Positions 25,167 through 34,001 of a stretch of 59,923 nt of DNA are shown piece after piece. Origin of the DNA: Gemmobacter lutimaris (lineage in GTDB: Bacteria > Pseudomonadota > Alphaproteobacteria > Rhodobacterales > Rhodobacteraceae); NCBI RefSeq assembly GCF_003570715.1, contig NZ_QXXQ01000021.1:1-59923 (forward strand), read 5' to 3'. Positions within the stretch are counted from its first letter, which is position 1, and each line of letters starts with the position of its first letter. The notes under the pieces were generated by a model. It was not told where the DNA came from, did not search any database, and saw only the letters and a program-made list of their open reading frames with translations. The position numbers and the translations under genes are program-made.

Positions 25167-25196
25167 GGCCCTGCCCATTCCCGGCGGGGCCTTTTT
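25167..25196 (+). terminator. Rho-independent terminator
   Basis: GGCCCTGCC (25167-25175) pairs with GGCGGGGCC (25183-25191), nine pairs with one G-T, loop CATTCCC, followed by TTTTT. It lies 37 bp after the PepSY gene and could end or attenuate transcription into the rest of the cluster. Confidence 0.85.
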
Positions 25197-25294
25197 CTTC
25201 CTGACGCCAAGCTTAAGCAGAAACCGTGGCGGCGTCAGGAACTGCTCAGGTCCGGGCCCCAGCTTGGCAGCATCAGATCTAAGGAGACCGAAGC

Positions 25295-25639
25295 ATGACA
25301 TCCCGATTTTCCCTTCTGTTCGCCCCGACAGCCCTGACCGTGGCGCTCGGCCTGCCAGCCCTTGCCGCAATGCAGACCCAAGGCAATGCGCAGGACCAGT
25401 GCAGCGGCGTTTGTGCCGCCGTGTTCAGCGCGGACGACCTGTCCATGCCGCTGATCCGTGTGAGCGGGGACGACGATGACGATGATGACGGCAGATGGTT
25501 CCGCCGCGGGCACGACGACGATGACGACGAGGACACCTGTACCGGCGGTCCTGGCAACCCCGCGCCCGCCGGCACGGCGGCACCGCCCGCGAACGGGCTT
25601 TTCGGCAACGGCGCGCCGCCTGTCGCCGTGACCAACTGA
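25295..25639 (+). CDS. Exported Asp-rich protein
   Basis: A 114-residue exported protein with signal peptide (LTVALGLPALAA) and two acidic clusters, one of seven consecutive Asp followed by GRWFRRGHD and a second of Asp/Glu. Four cysteines (QCSGVC and DTCTGG plus neighbours) could form disulfides. The tail is low-complexity Ala, Pro, Gly and Asn. The Asp/His segment suggests binding of divalent cations in the periplasm. I recognise no family. It lies between the PepSY and DUF2271 genes of a likely redox cluster. Confidence 0.6.
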   Translation: MTSRFSLLFAPTALTVALGLPALAAMQTQGNAQDQCSGVCAAVFSADDLSMPLIRVSGDDDDDDDGRWFRRGHDDDDDEDTCTGGPGNPAPAGTAAPPANGLFGNGAPPVAVTN

Positions 25640-25694
25640 TCCCGTCATCGCGCCCCGATCCATTGGGGCGTGCGCATCACCGAAAGGAAACCTG

Positions 25695-26162
25695 ATGAAA
25701 TCCCTTCTCGCGACCCTTGCCCTGACCACCGCGCTGACCCTGCCGGGGTTGGCGATGGCCCGGCCCGTGACGCTGACCACCACCATGAATAGCTATGGCG
25801 GCGATGGCGCCTATCTGGCACTTTATGTCACCGATGCCTTGGACGCCTATGTCGGCAGCCTCTGGATGGCTGGCGGAAAGTCGAAATACTATGCGCATCT
25901 GAGCGACTGGTATGCCGCCGCGGGGGGCGACCTCGCTCAGATCAACGGCATCACCGGGGCCAGCGTCGGCGCGGGCCGGAAGCTTGAAATCACGCTTGAC
26001 CTGGCCGATGCGCTGTTCGACGCGGGCTACACGCTGCACATCGACGCCGCGGTCGAGGACATGCGCGACAGCCCGAACGAGATCGCGGTGCCCCTGACCA
26101 CTGCTGGTGCGGGCACGCCCGTGGCTGGCCGCCGTTACATTTCCAGCTTCACCTATCAGTAA
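25695..26162 (+). CDS. DUF2271-domain exported protein
   Basis: A 155-residue periplasmic protein with a signal peptide (TTALTLPGLAMA) and the short beta-sandwich pattern of DUF2271 proteins (YLALYVTDALDAYVGSLWMAG, HLSDWYAA, ITGASVGAGRKLEI, YTLHIDAAVED). Such proteins regularly neighbour ApbE and PepSY genes, and some are targets of ApbE-mediated covalent FMN attachment. No clear D-G-x-T/S-G-A-T flavinylation motif is visible here, though ITGASVGAG is a loose match. RBS GAAAGGAAA precedes the ATG. It is followed by the PepSY-reductase gene 12 bp downstream. Confidence 0.75.
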   Translation: MKSLLATLALTTALTLPGLAMARPVTLTTTMNSYGGDGAYLALYVTDALDAYVGSLWMAGGKSKYYAHLSDWYAAAGGDLAQINGITGASVGAGRKLEITLDLADALFDAGYTLHIDAAVEDMRDSPNEIAVPLTTAGAGTPVAGRRYISSFTYQ

Positions 26163-26174
26163 GGGAACGGACCG

Positions 26175-28382
26175 ATGATCCGCGCGCTTCACCGCTGGCC
26201 GGGGTTGCTGGCCCTTGTCCTTGTGACCGTCCTCGCGCTCAGCGGTGCGGCGCTGTCGGTCTTCCCCATGGCCGAACGTCTTGCAGCGTCGCAAGCCGTC
26301 GCGGGACAGAGCGTGGCCGATCTGGCCGTGCGTGTTGCCGCCACCCATCCGGGGCTGGAAGAAATCCGGCGCGCACCGTCCGGCACCATCACCGCCTGGT
26401 GGTTCGACGGTGGCACGCCGGGATCGGCTGTGATCGACCCTGCGACGGGCGCGGATGTCGGATCGGCCGATCCAAACCCGCTGGAACGCTGGTTGACCAA
26501 TCTGCACCGATCGCTGTTTCTGGACGATGCCGGACGGCTGGTGATGGCCGCAGGCGCGGCGGCGATGCTGGTCTTGGCCCTGTCGGGGGCTGCCCTTGTG
26601 GCGCGGAGAACGGGCGGCTGGCGGCACTGGTTCGCGCGCTTGCGCGGGCCGCTGACCGGGCGGCTGCATGTGGAACTGGCGCGCGTTGCGGTTCTGGGGC
26701 TTTCCCTGTCGGCTGCAACGGCGCTGTGGATGACAGCCTCGACCTTTGACCTTCTGCCCGATGGCGCACAGCGCCTGGCCGATCCTGCGGCGGTCAGCGG
26801 ACAGATGGCCTTCCCGCTGGAGCGGATGGCCGCGCTGCGCGATGTGCCCGTCCACACGTTCCGCAAGCTGAGCTTTCCCTACGCGGGCGATGCGCAGGAT
26901 GTGTTCACCCTGTCCACCGATGCGGGCACCGGCCTGATCGACCAAGGGACCGGCGAGCTTTTGTCGTGGTCAGACCTTACGCCTTGGCAGCAGCTCTCGG
27001 AAACCATCTACATGCTGCACACCGGTCAGGGCGCGGCGGTCCTTGGGCTGATCCTCGGCCTGATCGCGCTGAGCGTTCCGGTCATGGGGGCAACCGGCGC
27101 CCTGATCTGGGCCGCCGGTCGGCGGGGGCGGCCACGGCTGCGCGACAATGCACCGGCGGGCCGCGCACAGAACGTGATCCTTGTCGGCTCCGAAGGGGGC
27201 AGCACCTGGGGTTTCGCCGCGACGCTGGCACATGCCCTGAAAGATGGAGGACAGACGGTGCATGTCGCGCCGATGTCAGGTTTCGATCCGGCCCACCACC
27301 CGCTGGCTGAACGCGTCCTGATCCTGACCGCAACCTATGGCGAAGGTGACGCCCCTGCTTCGGCCAAGGGGTTCCTCGACCGGCTGGACCGCCTGCCCAA
27401 GGCACCTACGGCCGCGCTGGCGGTCCTCGGCTTCGGCGACCGCAGCTTTCCCGCCTTCTGCGCTTTTGCAGCTGAGGTGGAGCAAGCCGCCCGCGCCAAA
27501 GGCTGGGCCACCCTCCTGCCCATGGACACTGTGGATCGGCAGTCGCCGCAGGACTTTGCGCGCTGGGGCCGGGCCTTGGGAGAGGCGCTGGGGATGCCGC
27601 TTGCGCTTGACCATCAGCCCGCCCGCCCTGACGCCCACAGCCTCAGGCTGATCTCGCGCCGCGATTATGGGGCTGAGGTGCAGGCCCCGACGGCAATCCT
27701 GCGCTTTGCCCTGCCGAAAGTATCGCTCTGGGCACGGTTGACCGGACAGGGCTTTGCGCGGTTTCAGGCGGGCGACCTTCTGGGCATCCTGCCCGAAGGT
27801 TCGGCCCTCCCGCGCTTTTACTCGCTTGCCTCGGGCAGCGACGATGGTTTCGTCGAAATCGTGGTGAAGAAACACACCGGCGGTCTCTGCTCCGGCCAAA
27901 TGTTGGCGCTGGAACCGGGCGAAGCCGTGCAGGCCTTCCTGCGCCGCAATCCGGGCTTCCATGCCGGGCAGGGACGGGCCCCCCTGATCCTGATCGGGGC
28001 TGGCACCGGGATCGGGCCGCTGGCCGGGATCATCCGCGCCAATGCCCGCCGCCGCCCTGTGCATCTGGTATTCGGGATGCGCCACCCGGACAGCGACTTC
28101 CTCTATGGCGACGATCTGGCGGCATGGCAGGCCGAGGGCAGGCTGACCCGCCTTTCCACCGCCATCTCGCGCGGGGCGCGGCCGCACTATGTGCAGGATG
28201 CGCTCCGGGCCGAGGCGCCACTGGTGGCCCAGGCGATCCGACAGGGCGCGAGAATCATGGTCTGCGGCGGGCGTGACATGGCGCAAGGCGTCGCCCGCGC
28301 ACTGGAGGATATTCTGGCACCCATGGGCCTGACGTCCGCAATGCTCAAATCCGGGGGGCGCTATATCGAAGATGTCTACTAA
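26175..28382 (+). CDS. PepSY membrane protein fused to flavodoxin and ferredoxin-NADP reductase domains
   Basis: A 735-residue fusion. The first 325 residues are a PepSY-associated membrane domain with hydrophobic helices near 10-32, 115-137, 160-180 and 277-305. From about residue 333 a flavodoxin-like domain binds FMN (VGSEGGSTWGFAATLAHAL, TATYGEGDAP, GFGDRSF). From about 490 a CysJ-type FAD/NADP reductase module follows (PRFYSLASGS, GGLCSGQ, LIGAGTGIGPLAGII, VFGMRHP, end RYIEDVY). It should pass electrons from cytosolic NADPH through FAD and FMN to the membrane and on to periplasmic acceptors. It overlaps apbE by 11 bp. Confidence 0.9.
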   Translation: MIRALHRWPGLLALVLVTVLALSGAALSVFPMAERLAASQAVAGQSVADLAVRVAATHPGLEEIRRAPSGTITAWWFDGGTPGSAVIDPATGADVGSADPNPLERWLTNLHRSLFLDDAGRLVMAAGAAAMLVLALSGAALVARRTGGWRHWFARLRGPLTGRLHVELARVAVLGLSLSAATALWMTASTFDLLPDGAQRLADPAAVSGQMAFPLERMAALRDVPVHTFRKLSFPYAGDAQDVFTLSTDAGTGLIDQGTGELLSWSDLTPWQQLSETIYMLHTGQGAAVLGLILGLIALSVPVMGATGALIWAAGRRGRPRLRDNAPAGRAQNVILVGSEGGSTWGFAATLAHALKDGGQTVHVAPMSGFDPAHHPLAERVLILTATYGEGDAPASAKGFLDRLDRLPKAPTAALAVLGFGDRSFPAFCAFAAEVEQAARAKGWATLLPMDTVDRQSPQDFARWGRALGEALGMPLALDHQPARPDAHSLRLISRRDYGAEVQAPTAILRFALPKVSLWARLTGQGFARFQAGDLLGILPEGSALPRFYSLASGSDDGFVEIVVKKHTGGLCSGQMLALEPGEAVQAFLRRNPGFHAGQGRAPLILIGAGTGIGPLAGIIRANARRRPVHLVFGMRHPDSDFLYGDDLAAWQAEGRLTRLSTAISRGARPHYVQDALRAEAPLVAQAIRQGARIMVCGGRDMAQGVARALEDILAPMGLTSAMLKSGGRYIEDVY

Positions 28383-29331
28383 GCCAGCCCGCCATGCGCT
28401 GAACGGCCCGACCATGGGCACCCGCTGGAGCGCACTGTTCTTTGCCCCTCTGGGATTTGACCCTGCCCCGTTGCAGACAGCGTTGCAGACGGCGGTGGAT
28501 GCTGTGGATGCGCAAATGTCCACCTGGAAGCCCGACAGCGATCTGATGTGCCTGAACGCCGCCCCGGTAGGGGAATGGCGGGACATCCCTCCCGATCTGA
28601 CCCGCGTTCTGGCGCTTGGGCTGGCCATAGGACGCGCCTCTGGCGGGGCCTTTGACATCGGAATGGGCGATGCGGTGCGCGCCTGGGGTTTCGGCCCCGG
28701 CGCCGCCGATCCGCAGGCCATCCGCGCCGCGATGCAGGCCCCCCCCCACCCCGCGCACGAAGGGGTAGAGCTAGACGGCAACCGGGCACGCAAGACAGCC
28801 CCCATCACGCTGGACCTGAACGGTATCGCCAAAGGCTACGGCGTGGATCGTCTGTCCGAAGTCTTGCGTGAGCATGGCATCCACGCCGCGCTGGTTGGCA
28901 TTGACGGCGAGATGCGCGCCATGGGTCTTCGGCCTAACGGCGCCCCCTGGACCCTCGCGGTTGAGGCCCCCGACCATAACCGCCGTGCGCCCCATTCCAT
29001 CCTGTCGCTTCATGAAGCCGCAGTGGCCACGTCGGGCGACTATCGCCTCTGGGTCACGGTGCGGGGTCGCAAGCTTTCGCACACAATGGACCCCGCGCGC
29101 GGTGCACCGCTTCCCAACTCTCCCGCATCCGTAACGGTGATCGCGCCCAGCTGCGCTGAGGCTGATGCCTGGGCAACAGCATTGATGGTTCTGGGCGTCG
29201 ATGCGGGTGCACGCCTTGCACAGCAGACGGGGCTCGACGCCCTGTTCCTCAGTCGCAATGGCACAGGCAACCTGCAAAGCCTTGGCGTTGGACGTCATTT
29301 TTCGGTCAAGCCCGCGTCAGGTTGCGAGTGA
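28372..29331 (+). CDS. apbE: ApbE-family FAD:protein FMN transferase
   Basis: A 319-residue flavin transferase. Motifs typical of ApbE are GPTMGTRWSALF at the N-terminus, VDAVDAQMSTWKPDSDL, GMGDAVRAWGFGP, LDLNGIAKGYGVDR, a GIDGEMRAMG turn, VATSGDYRLWV and HTMDPARGAPLP. It attaches FMN covalently to Thr/Ser of target proteins. It lacks an obvious signal peptide, unlike many periplasmic ApbE proteins, but may still be exported or act in the cytosol. The overlap with the PepSY-reductase gene suggests that the product flavinylates a component of this electron-transfer chain. Confidence 0.93.
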   Translation: MSTKPARHALNGPTMGTRWSALFFAPLGFDPAPLQTALQTAVDAVDAQMSTWKPDSDLMCLNAAPVGEWRDIPPDLTRVLALGLAIGRASGGAFDIGMGDAVRAWGFGPGAADPQAIRAAMQAPPHPAHEGVELDGNRARKTAPITLDLNGIAKGYGVDRLSEVLREHGIHAALVGIDGEMRAMGLRPNGAPWTLAVEAPDHNRRAPHSILSLHEAAVATSGDYRLWVTVRGRKLSHTMDPARGAPLPNSPASVTVIAPSCAEADAWATALMVLGVDAGARLAQQTGLDALFLSRNGTGNLQSLGVGRHFSVKPASGCE

Positions 29332-29642
29332 TCACCGTGGATCATGCCCAGGCAGACTGGCCCAGTTACCTCTTTCTGTGCATCGCGTTGGCAGGGGCCG
29401 ACCTGTGGGGCGGCAGGTATACGCACATTACGCAGACCATCCGGATCGTGGCACTGGTCACTCATGACAATGCACCCCATGTTTTCCGCCGAGGCGTGAT
29501 CCTCGGCGGGGCAGACTGACGTTGTGGACTGCTTCGGACATCAGATCTTCACCACGACAGGCACCGAAAGCCACTCTCCGGATTTCACTTCCCGTTGTCC
29601 TGTTGACCTTCCCTGCCCCTTACCCATCAAACAGAGGAAGGA
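29332..29642. other. Non-coding gap between apbE and the plasmid core
   Basis: No credible gene is seen. A perfect nine-pair hairpin (CCGCCGAGG 29486-29494, CCTCGGCGG 29501-29509, loop CGTGAT) occurs about 155 bp after apbE without a following T run; it may protect the 3' end of the redox-cluster transcript. The right part leads to the parS palindrome. Confidence 0.5.
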
Positions 29643-29658
29643 GTTCACAGCTGTGAAC
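29643..29658. promoter_or_regulatory. parS: parS-type palindrome of a repABC plasmid
   Basis: GTTCACAGCTGTGAAC is a perfect 16-bp palindrome that fits the repABC parS consensus GTTNNNNGCNNNNAAC (recalled from rhizobial plasmids). It starts just after the repC stop codon (29660-29662, minus strand), a usual place for parS. RepB would bind it for partition, but repB here is truncated. Confidence 0.75.
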
Positions 29659-29659
29659 A

Positions 29660-30732
29660 TCACGCCGCGCTCCGTCGTGACATCAGCGCCATGATCATCG
29701 GCCCACAGGAGAACTCGCCCGCCGCCGCCTTGGATGTCAGTGCGCGAAGATAGCCGCCGGGCGATCGGATGTCGGCAAAGCGTTCCAGCATGGCAACAAG
29801 AACAATCGACGCCTGCTCAGGCCCATGAACCGTTGTGCATCTTCCCAGCCGGAGGTGCTGATCCCCATGGCAGGCCGGACATGACACGCCGCATCGAAAA
29901 GCTGGTGCCAGTGCCGGACATCGCCACTGTAGAAAGTCTTGAGGGAAGGGCAGGCTGTAATCACCAGATGGAGCGGGATGTTTGGAACCCGTCTTGTATC
30001 CGGCTCTTGCAACTCAGTCACATGCGCGTCTGTTTCATCATCTGGCGCACCGGCCGCCACCCCGCCTTTTTCGAAGGCTGGTTCAAGACCAATAGAGTCT
30101 TTATTTGAATTATGATAGTGACGCTCAAATCGGGCATCATCGGTGTTCATTTTCTCTGTTTCAGGCCCATCAATGACACTGCGAGCCCGGTCCAGGAGAG
30201 TTTCAAGACTTGCGCGATACGCAGAAAGGTCCTCAAGGGAAAGCTTGCGGCGAAGGCCACGAGCCGCGAGACTGGCTGCATCCCGAAGCTGATCCCAGAG
30301 CCCAAGCCCCGGCTGGATCTCCTCCCCGAACTCTGCCAGCGCGGCGAGATCGCGGCGCATGAGGCTCACGATCTCTCTCAGGCGCCGCGACTTCCCCTCT
30401 GTCTCACGCACGGCCTCTGCGGCCCGCGCGATCTCCTCTGAGCGGCAGTAAAGCGGCGAGAGGTCGAAGCCGAAGGCCACGCGCTCTTCGCCGTGCTTGC
30501 GGACATAGCGCTTCCCGTTTGGACTATCGCGCCGGCGGAGCAAGCCAGCCTCGACCAGGCGGGCGAGGTGCCTGCGCATCGTCGAGCAGGGCATGCCATT
30601 CAGCCGCTCACAGATCGCCTTGTTGGACGGGAAGACGAGCATTTCTGTATTCCCGCCAAGCGCATCTTCCGGAAAGAAGCTGAGAAGCCCCTGCAGAACG
30701 GTCAGATCGCGCTCGGAAACCCCGAAAGCGGC
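29660..30732 (-). pseudogene. repC: RepC replication initiator, 5'-truncated and frameshifted
   Basis: RepC initiates repABC plasmid replication and carries the origin inside its gene. The remnant reads FGVSERDLTVLQGLLSFFP, FPSNKAICERLNGMPCSTMRR (first 20 key positions only), a helical DNA-binding part, and GISTSGWEDAQRFMG. At about 29819-29824 the frame breaks: one base is missing from GGGCC(C)TGAG, after which the expected EQASIVLVAMLERFADIRS and SPGGYLRALTSKAAAGEFS continue in the next frame to the stop at 29660. The first 80-100 residues are missing, replaced by IS-related sequence. It should be non-functional unless the frameshift is a sequencing error and another start is used. Confidence 0.85.
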
Positions 30733-31720
30733 CTGCTGTTGATTTTCACCCAGAACTGAGCCGGGTTTTCCATCGAGAAGTGAGCCACCTCTGACTATGG
30801 ATTTCGGATCAGGCTGGGGTCAAGGGTGGGTTTGAACTGATGCGGTGGATGCCCCCACCCAACGGCATCACTTATGCCATGATGGTTTCACCGCAACCGA
30901 AGGGAGGGCACATCGATGACGAGACCGATCAGCATGCTGGCGATCGACTTGGCGAAGGGCAGTTTCCAAGTCTGCGCAATTGGATTGGATGGGGCGGTTC
31001 TATACAACCGCGTTCTGTCACGGACTCGCCTGGCGGCGCTTCTGGCCGCGCAGCAATCCTGCATTGTGGCGATGGAAGCCTGCGCCACGTCAAACTACTG
31101 GGGCCGGGTGGCGCAGTTCCATGGTCATGAGGTGCGCCTGATGCCGGCGGCGTATGTGAAGCCGTTTGTCAAACGCCAGAAAAACGACAAAGCGGACGCT
31201 GAAGCCATCGCGGAGGCGGCCTCGCGCCCCACCATGCGCTTCGTGGCTGTGAAGAGTGCCGAGACGCAGGGCCGGGCAGTAGCCTTTCGGACCCACCAAT
31301 GCTTGGTCAGGCAGCGCACACAGCTCATCAATGCGCTGCGGGGGCATCTGGCTGAGTTTGGGCTGGTGGCGCCGCAAGGGCCGGCGAGCCTGAAGGTGCT
31401 CGAGAACGCGCTGGCCGAAGAGACCAGCGTTCTGCCGGTCCAGGTCCGGGAGATGGGAGCGATTTATCTCGACCAGATCGCCAGGCTGACGGAAGTGATC
31501 GAACAGCTGGCGGGTGAACTCGAAGCGGCATCAAAGACGGATGCTCACTTGCGTCGGCTCTGCACGATCCCGGGGATCGGCCCTGTCACCGCAGGCGCCG
31601 TCGCGGCGTTTGCACCGGATCTCGACACGTTCGACAGCGGGCGCAACTTTGCCGCCTGGCTTGGCTTGGTGCCACGCCAGAGGTCCACTGGCGGCAAGAC
31701 TAGGCTGGGTTCGGTCAGCC
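30733..31720 (+). mobile_element. Truncated IS110-family element inside the rep operon
   Basis: The element separates the repC remnant from the repB remnant, both of which lack the sequence that should lie here. Its left part (30733-30915) is non-coding and contains GAGCCGGGTTTTCCATCGAG near 30758, resembling a terminal sequence of another IS. A near-complete transposase follows and stops abruptly at about 31715, where repB sequence starts. The arrangement suggests an IS insertion followed by adjacent deletion, or recombination between two IS copies. Confidence 0.75.
30916..31715 (+). pseudogene. IS110-family transposase, C-terminally truncated
   Basis: The first 265 or so residues match an IS110-type transposase: the DEDD RuvC-like start (MLAIDLAKGSFQVCA), an acidic MEACATSNYWGR, KNDKADAEAIAEAASRP, and the C-terminal Transposase_20 region (LCTIPGIGPVTAGAVAAFAP and FAAWLGLVPRQRSTGGKTRL). 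Sequence after RLG is not transposase but the reverse strand of repB, up to a chance stop at 31794. The catalytic Ser region of the C-terminal domain is therefore lost. It begins at ATG 30916 with AGGGAGG upstream. Confidence 0.85.
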
Positions 31721-31721
31721 C

Positions 31722-31955
31722 GTTTTGTTCTATTGACGCTCGAAGATCCTGCACATCCTTCGGGTCGAGACGATCCGAGTATCTCTCGTCCTGAATATCG
31801 GCAGGATCAAGCTCCCAAACGTGGTGGGCATCCACGGCGTCACGCGCCGAACGCAGGGCACGATTACTTGACATCATGCTGCCGGGGGCAGGGGGCGTCC
31901 CCGCCGCCGCCAGACTGTCGAGCATGGACATGCGCTTTTTCTTGCTGTCGGTCAT
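31722..31955 (-). pseudogene. repB: RepB partition protein, truncated after about 78 residues
   Basis: The N-terminal part of a ParB-like RepB: MTDSKKKRMSMLDSLAAAG, RALRSARDAVDAHHVWELD and the start of the ParB domain (SDRLDPKDVQDLRASIEQNG). The expected continuation (a TVPILVR-like strand, helix-turn-helix and dimer domain, about 250 residues) is gone; the IS110 fragment follows. The ATG at 31953-31955 would normally overlap the repA stop as TGATG. Here an extra base removes that stop, so repA and repB lie in one frame. Confidence 0.85.
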
Positions 31956-33140
31956 CAGCGCCCCCCAGGTTTTCTGAATAAGCTGGGCAATCTCGTCGTT
32001 GGCCGCATTGAGGCTTTCAATGGCCCGGTCATAGGTCGTGCGGGTGAAGGGGCTCCGTTCGACCTCATAAAGGGTCTGCTTGGTCAGCCCGGCATCCGAG
32101 CTGGCCGTCGATTTGAGCATCGGCGCGTTCAAGACCTTGTCGCCGTACATCGTCCGCAAGAAGTCGACGATGCGGTTCTGTGGTGCGTCCGTCGGCTCGT
32201 AGCGGGTCAGGAGATACCGCATCCAGTCATGCGACATGTCGGCACCGCTGTCGGCAATGACGTCCATCAGGTCGGCCGTCATTCTGAGAAACTGGCTCAT
32301 CGACATCACGTCCAGCATCTCGGGATGAATCGTCACTAGAACGCCTGTCGCGGCCGACAGCGCCGATATGGTCAGAAACCCGAGCTGCGGCGGACAGTCG
32401 ATAACGACAACGTCGTATTGCTCATCGACCTGCGCCAGCGCCTCTTTCACCCGGAAGAAGAACAGGCCCGCATTGCCGCGATACAGGACCCGCGGTGTCT
32501 CGTGCTCGAATTCCATGAGTTCGAGGTTGCCGGGAATCAGATCGAGGTTCGGGATGTATGTCCTGCGGATGACCTTTGCGATCGGAACCGGGTCTTCATA
32601 CCGGATCACATTGTAGAGTGTGCCGCCATCGACAGGGTCAAATTCAGGCTGAACCCCATGCAGGGCCGTCAGCGAGGCCCGCGGGTCAAGGTCGATCGCC
32701 AGGACACGATACCCCTTGAGCGCCAACCGTTGAGCGAGATGCGCCGAGGAAGTCGTCTTGCCGCTACCACCCTTGAAATTCATCACGCCAATGATCTGAA
32801 GGTGATCGCCCGCGCGGCGACCGGGCAAGTAGTCTCCGGGTCGGCGAGCCGTTTTTTCCAACAGAACCCGCAAGTTATGAATGTCTTCAGCCGAATATTG
32901 CCGCCGGTTCCCCGATGAGACTTCCGGCGATGGCCCCTTGCCATCAAGGTGAAGCTTTCTGAGGTATGAGTCGTTGACGCCCAGCAGTGCAGCAGCTTCC
33001 CCAGAGGTGAATTTGCGCATGGATTTGGACGCGTCGGGGGGGAACAGGCTTTCACGCTGCGAATGCAGTTGCGCCGCCAGCAACTCGGAGTACTGACAGA
33101 TCGCGGCGTTCAGGTCTTCCTGTGTATCGGATCCGCTCAT
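31953..33140 (-). CDS. repA: RepA, ParA-type partition ATPase of repABC
   Basis: A ParA-family ATPase of about 395 residues that positions plasmids and represses the rep operon. An N-terminal winged-helix part (KFTSGEAAALLGVNDSYLRK) precedes the deviant Walker A (NFKGGSGKTTSS, about residues 120-131), the A' motif (AIDLDPRASL) and Walker B (VVVIDCPPQLGFL). The end reads IAQLIQKTWG, after which RepA should stop. A run of six G (C at 31961-31966 on the plus strand) in place of five puts the frame into repB, giving a 531-residue hybrid to 31545 that also runs through the IS sequence. The true RepA end is thus ambiguous. Confidence 0.88.
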
Positions 33141-33368
33141 CTGCCCTCGCGCGGCCCCGATTCTTTACCGAAACGTGTTCACGGATTTCGGCGTTTAGGC
33201 GCCCTTTTCCGTGACTATTGCCGGAGGAGTCAGATTCGTGCAAGTTGTTTCTAAATCTGGTGTCAGCCACTCCGTCACGCACAAGCATAGCCGGGGCAGA
33301 GCGTCAGACTTGTCCTTGCAACCTTTCTGATATACATCATCCCAAGTATATCCAGACAGGAGGTCACG

Positions 33369-33596
33369 ATGCAGGTCGCAAAATGGGGCAACTCGCTTGC
33401 CGTCCGTTTGCCCGCGCAGCTTGTCCGGGAACTTGGCCTCAAGGAAGGCGATCAGATTGATCTGGTCAAGGATGACACACAGATCAGGGTCCGTCGTCTG
33501 GCGCGCGCGGATGAGGTGCTGACAGGTCTGCGTCGCTTCCGCGGCAAGCTGCCTGCAGCGGAACGCCTGAGCCGCGACGACACGCATGAGCGCTGA
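33369..33596 (+). CDS. AbrB/MazE-type antitoxin (VapB-like)
   Basis: A 75-residue antitoxin with an N-terminal swapped-hairpin DNA-binding domain (VAKWGNSLAVRLPAQLVREL and LKEGDQIDLVKDD) and a C-terminal tail that would wrap the toxin (LRRFRGKLPAAERL). AGGAGG precedes the ATG by five bases. It overlaps the PIN toxin gene by 11 bp, the standard arrangement for VapBC modules, and should autoregulate the pair. The module would stabilise the plasmid by post-segregational killing. Confidence 0.9.
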   Translation: MQVAKWGNSLAVRLPAQLVRELGLKEGDQIDLVKDDTQIRVRRLARADEVLTGLRRFRGKLPAAERLSRDDTHER

Positions 33597-33981
33597 ATTC
33601 GCGGACACGAATGTTGTCCTCTACCTGCTTGATAGCGACCCGAAGGCGGACCGAGCCGAGGTCATTCTCGGGCAGGGGCCCCGGATCAGCGTACAGGTCT
33701 TGAGCGAGACGCTGGTGAACTGCCGCCGCAGGGCCGGTCTCAGTTGGGAGGAGGCCAGGGCGTTTCTTGAGGGCGTGCGCGCCTTGTGTCCCGTCGAAGA
33801 ACTGACCCTGCGGACCCATGACGTCGGCCGCGCTTTGGCGGAGCGCTACGGCTTCTCGATTTACGATGCGATGATCGTGGCCAGCGCCTTGGTTGCGGGT
33901 TGCACCACATTGTGGACCGAGGACATGCAAGATGGCCTGCTTGTGGAAGGCAGGCTGCGGATTGTGAACCCCTTTGCATGA
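33586..33981 (+). CDS. PIN-domain ribonuclease toxin (VapC-like)
   Basis: A 131-residue PIN-domain RNase. The acidic residues of the active site are visible: Asp in FADTNVVLYLL (about residue 7), Glu in QVLSETLVN (about 41), Asp in SIYDAMIVASAL (about 94) and Asp in LWTEDMQDG (about 112). It is expected to cleave tRNA or rRNA when the antitoxin is degraded. The reading frame is intact, so the module may still be active even though the adjacent replicon is decayed. Confidence 0.9.
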   Translation: MSAEFADTNVVLYLLDSDPKADRAEVILGQGPRISVQVLSETLVNCRRRAGLSWEEARAFLEGVRALCPVEELTLRTHDVGRALAERYGFSIYDAMIVASALVAGCTTLWTEDMQDGLLVEGRLRIVNPFA

Positions 33982-34001
33982 ATGGGGGTGATGTCTGGTA
34001 A

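Noticed and set aside
29322-29519. Small 65-residue frame after apbE
   Set aside because: It overlaps the apbE end, has no ribosome site, no recognisable motif and ends within a hairpin.
31545-31720. C-terminal 60 residues of the RepA-RepB frame
   Set aside because: They are the reverse strand of the IS110 transposase and not part of either Rep protein.
33141-33368. Region upstream of repA inspected for a second parS
   Set aside because: Only imperfect repeats were seen and none fits GTTNNNNGCNNNNAAC.
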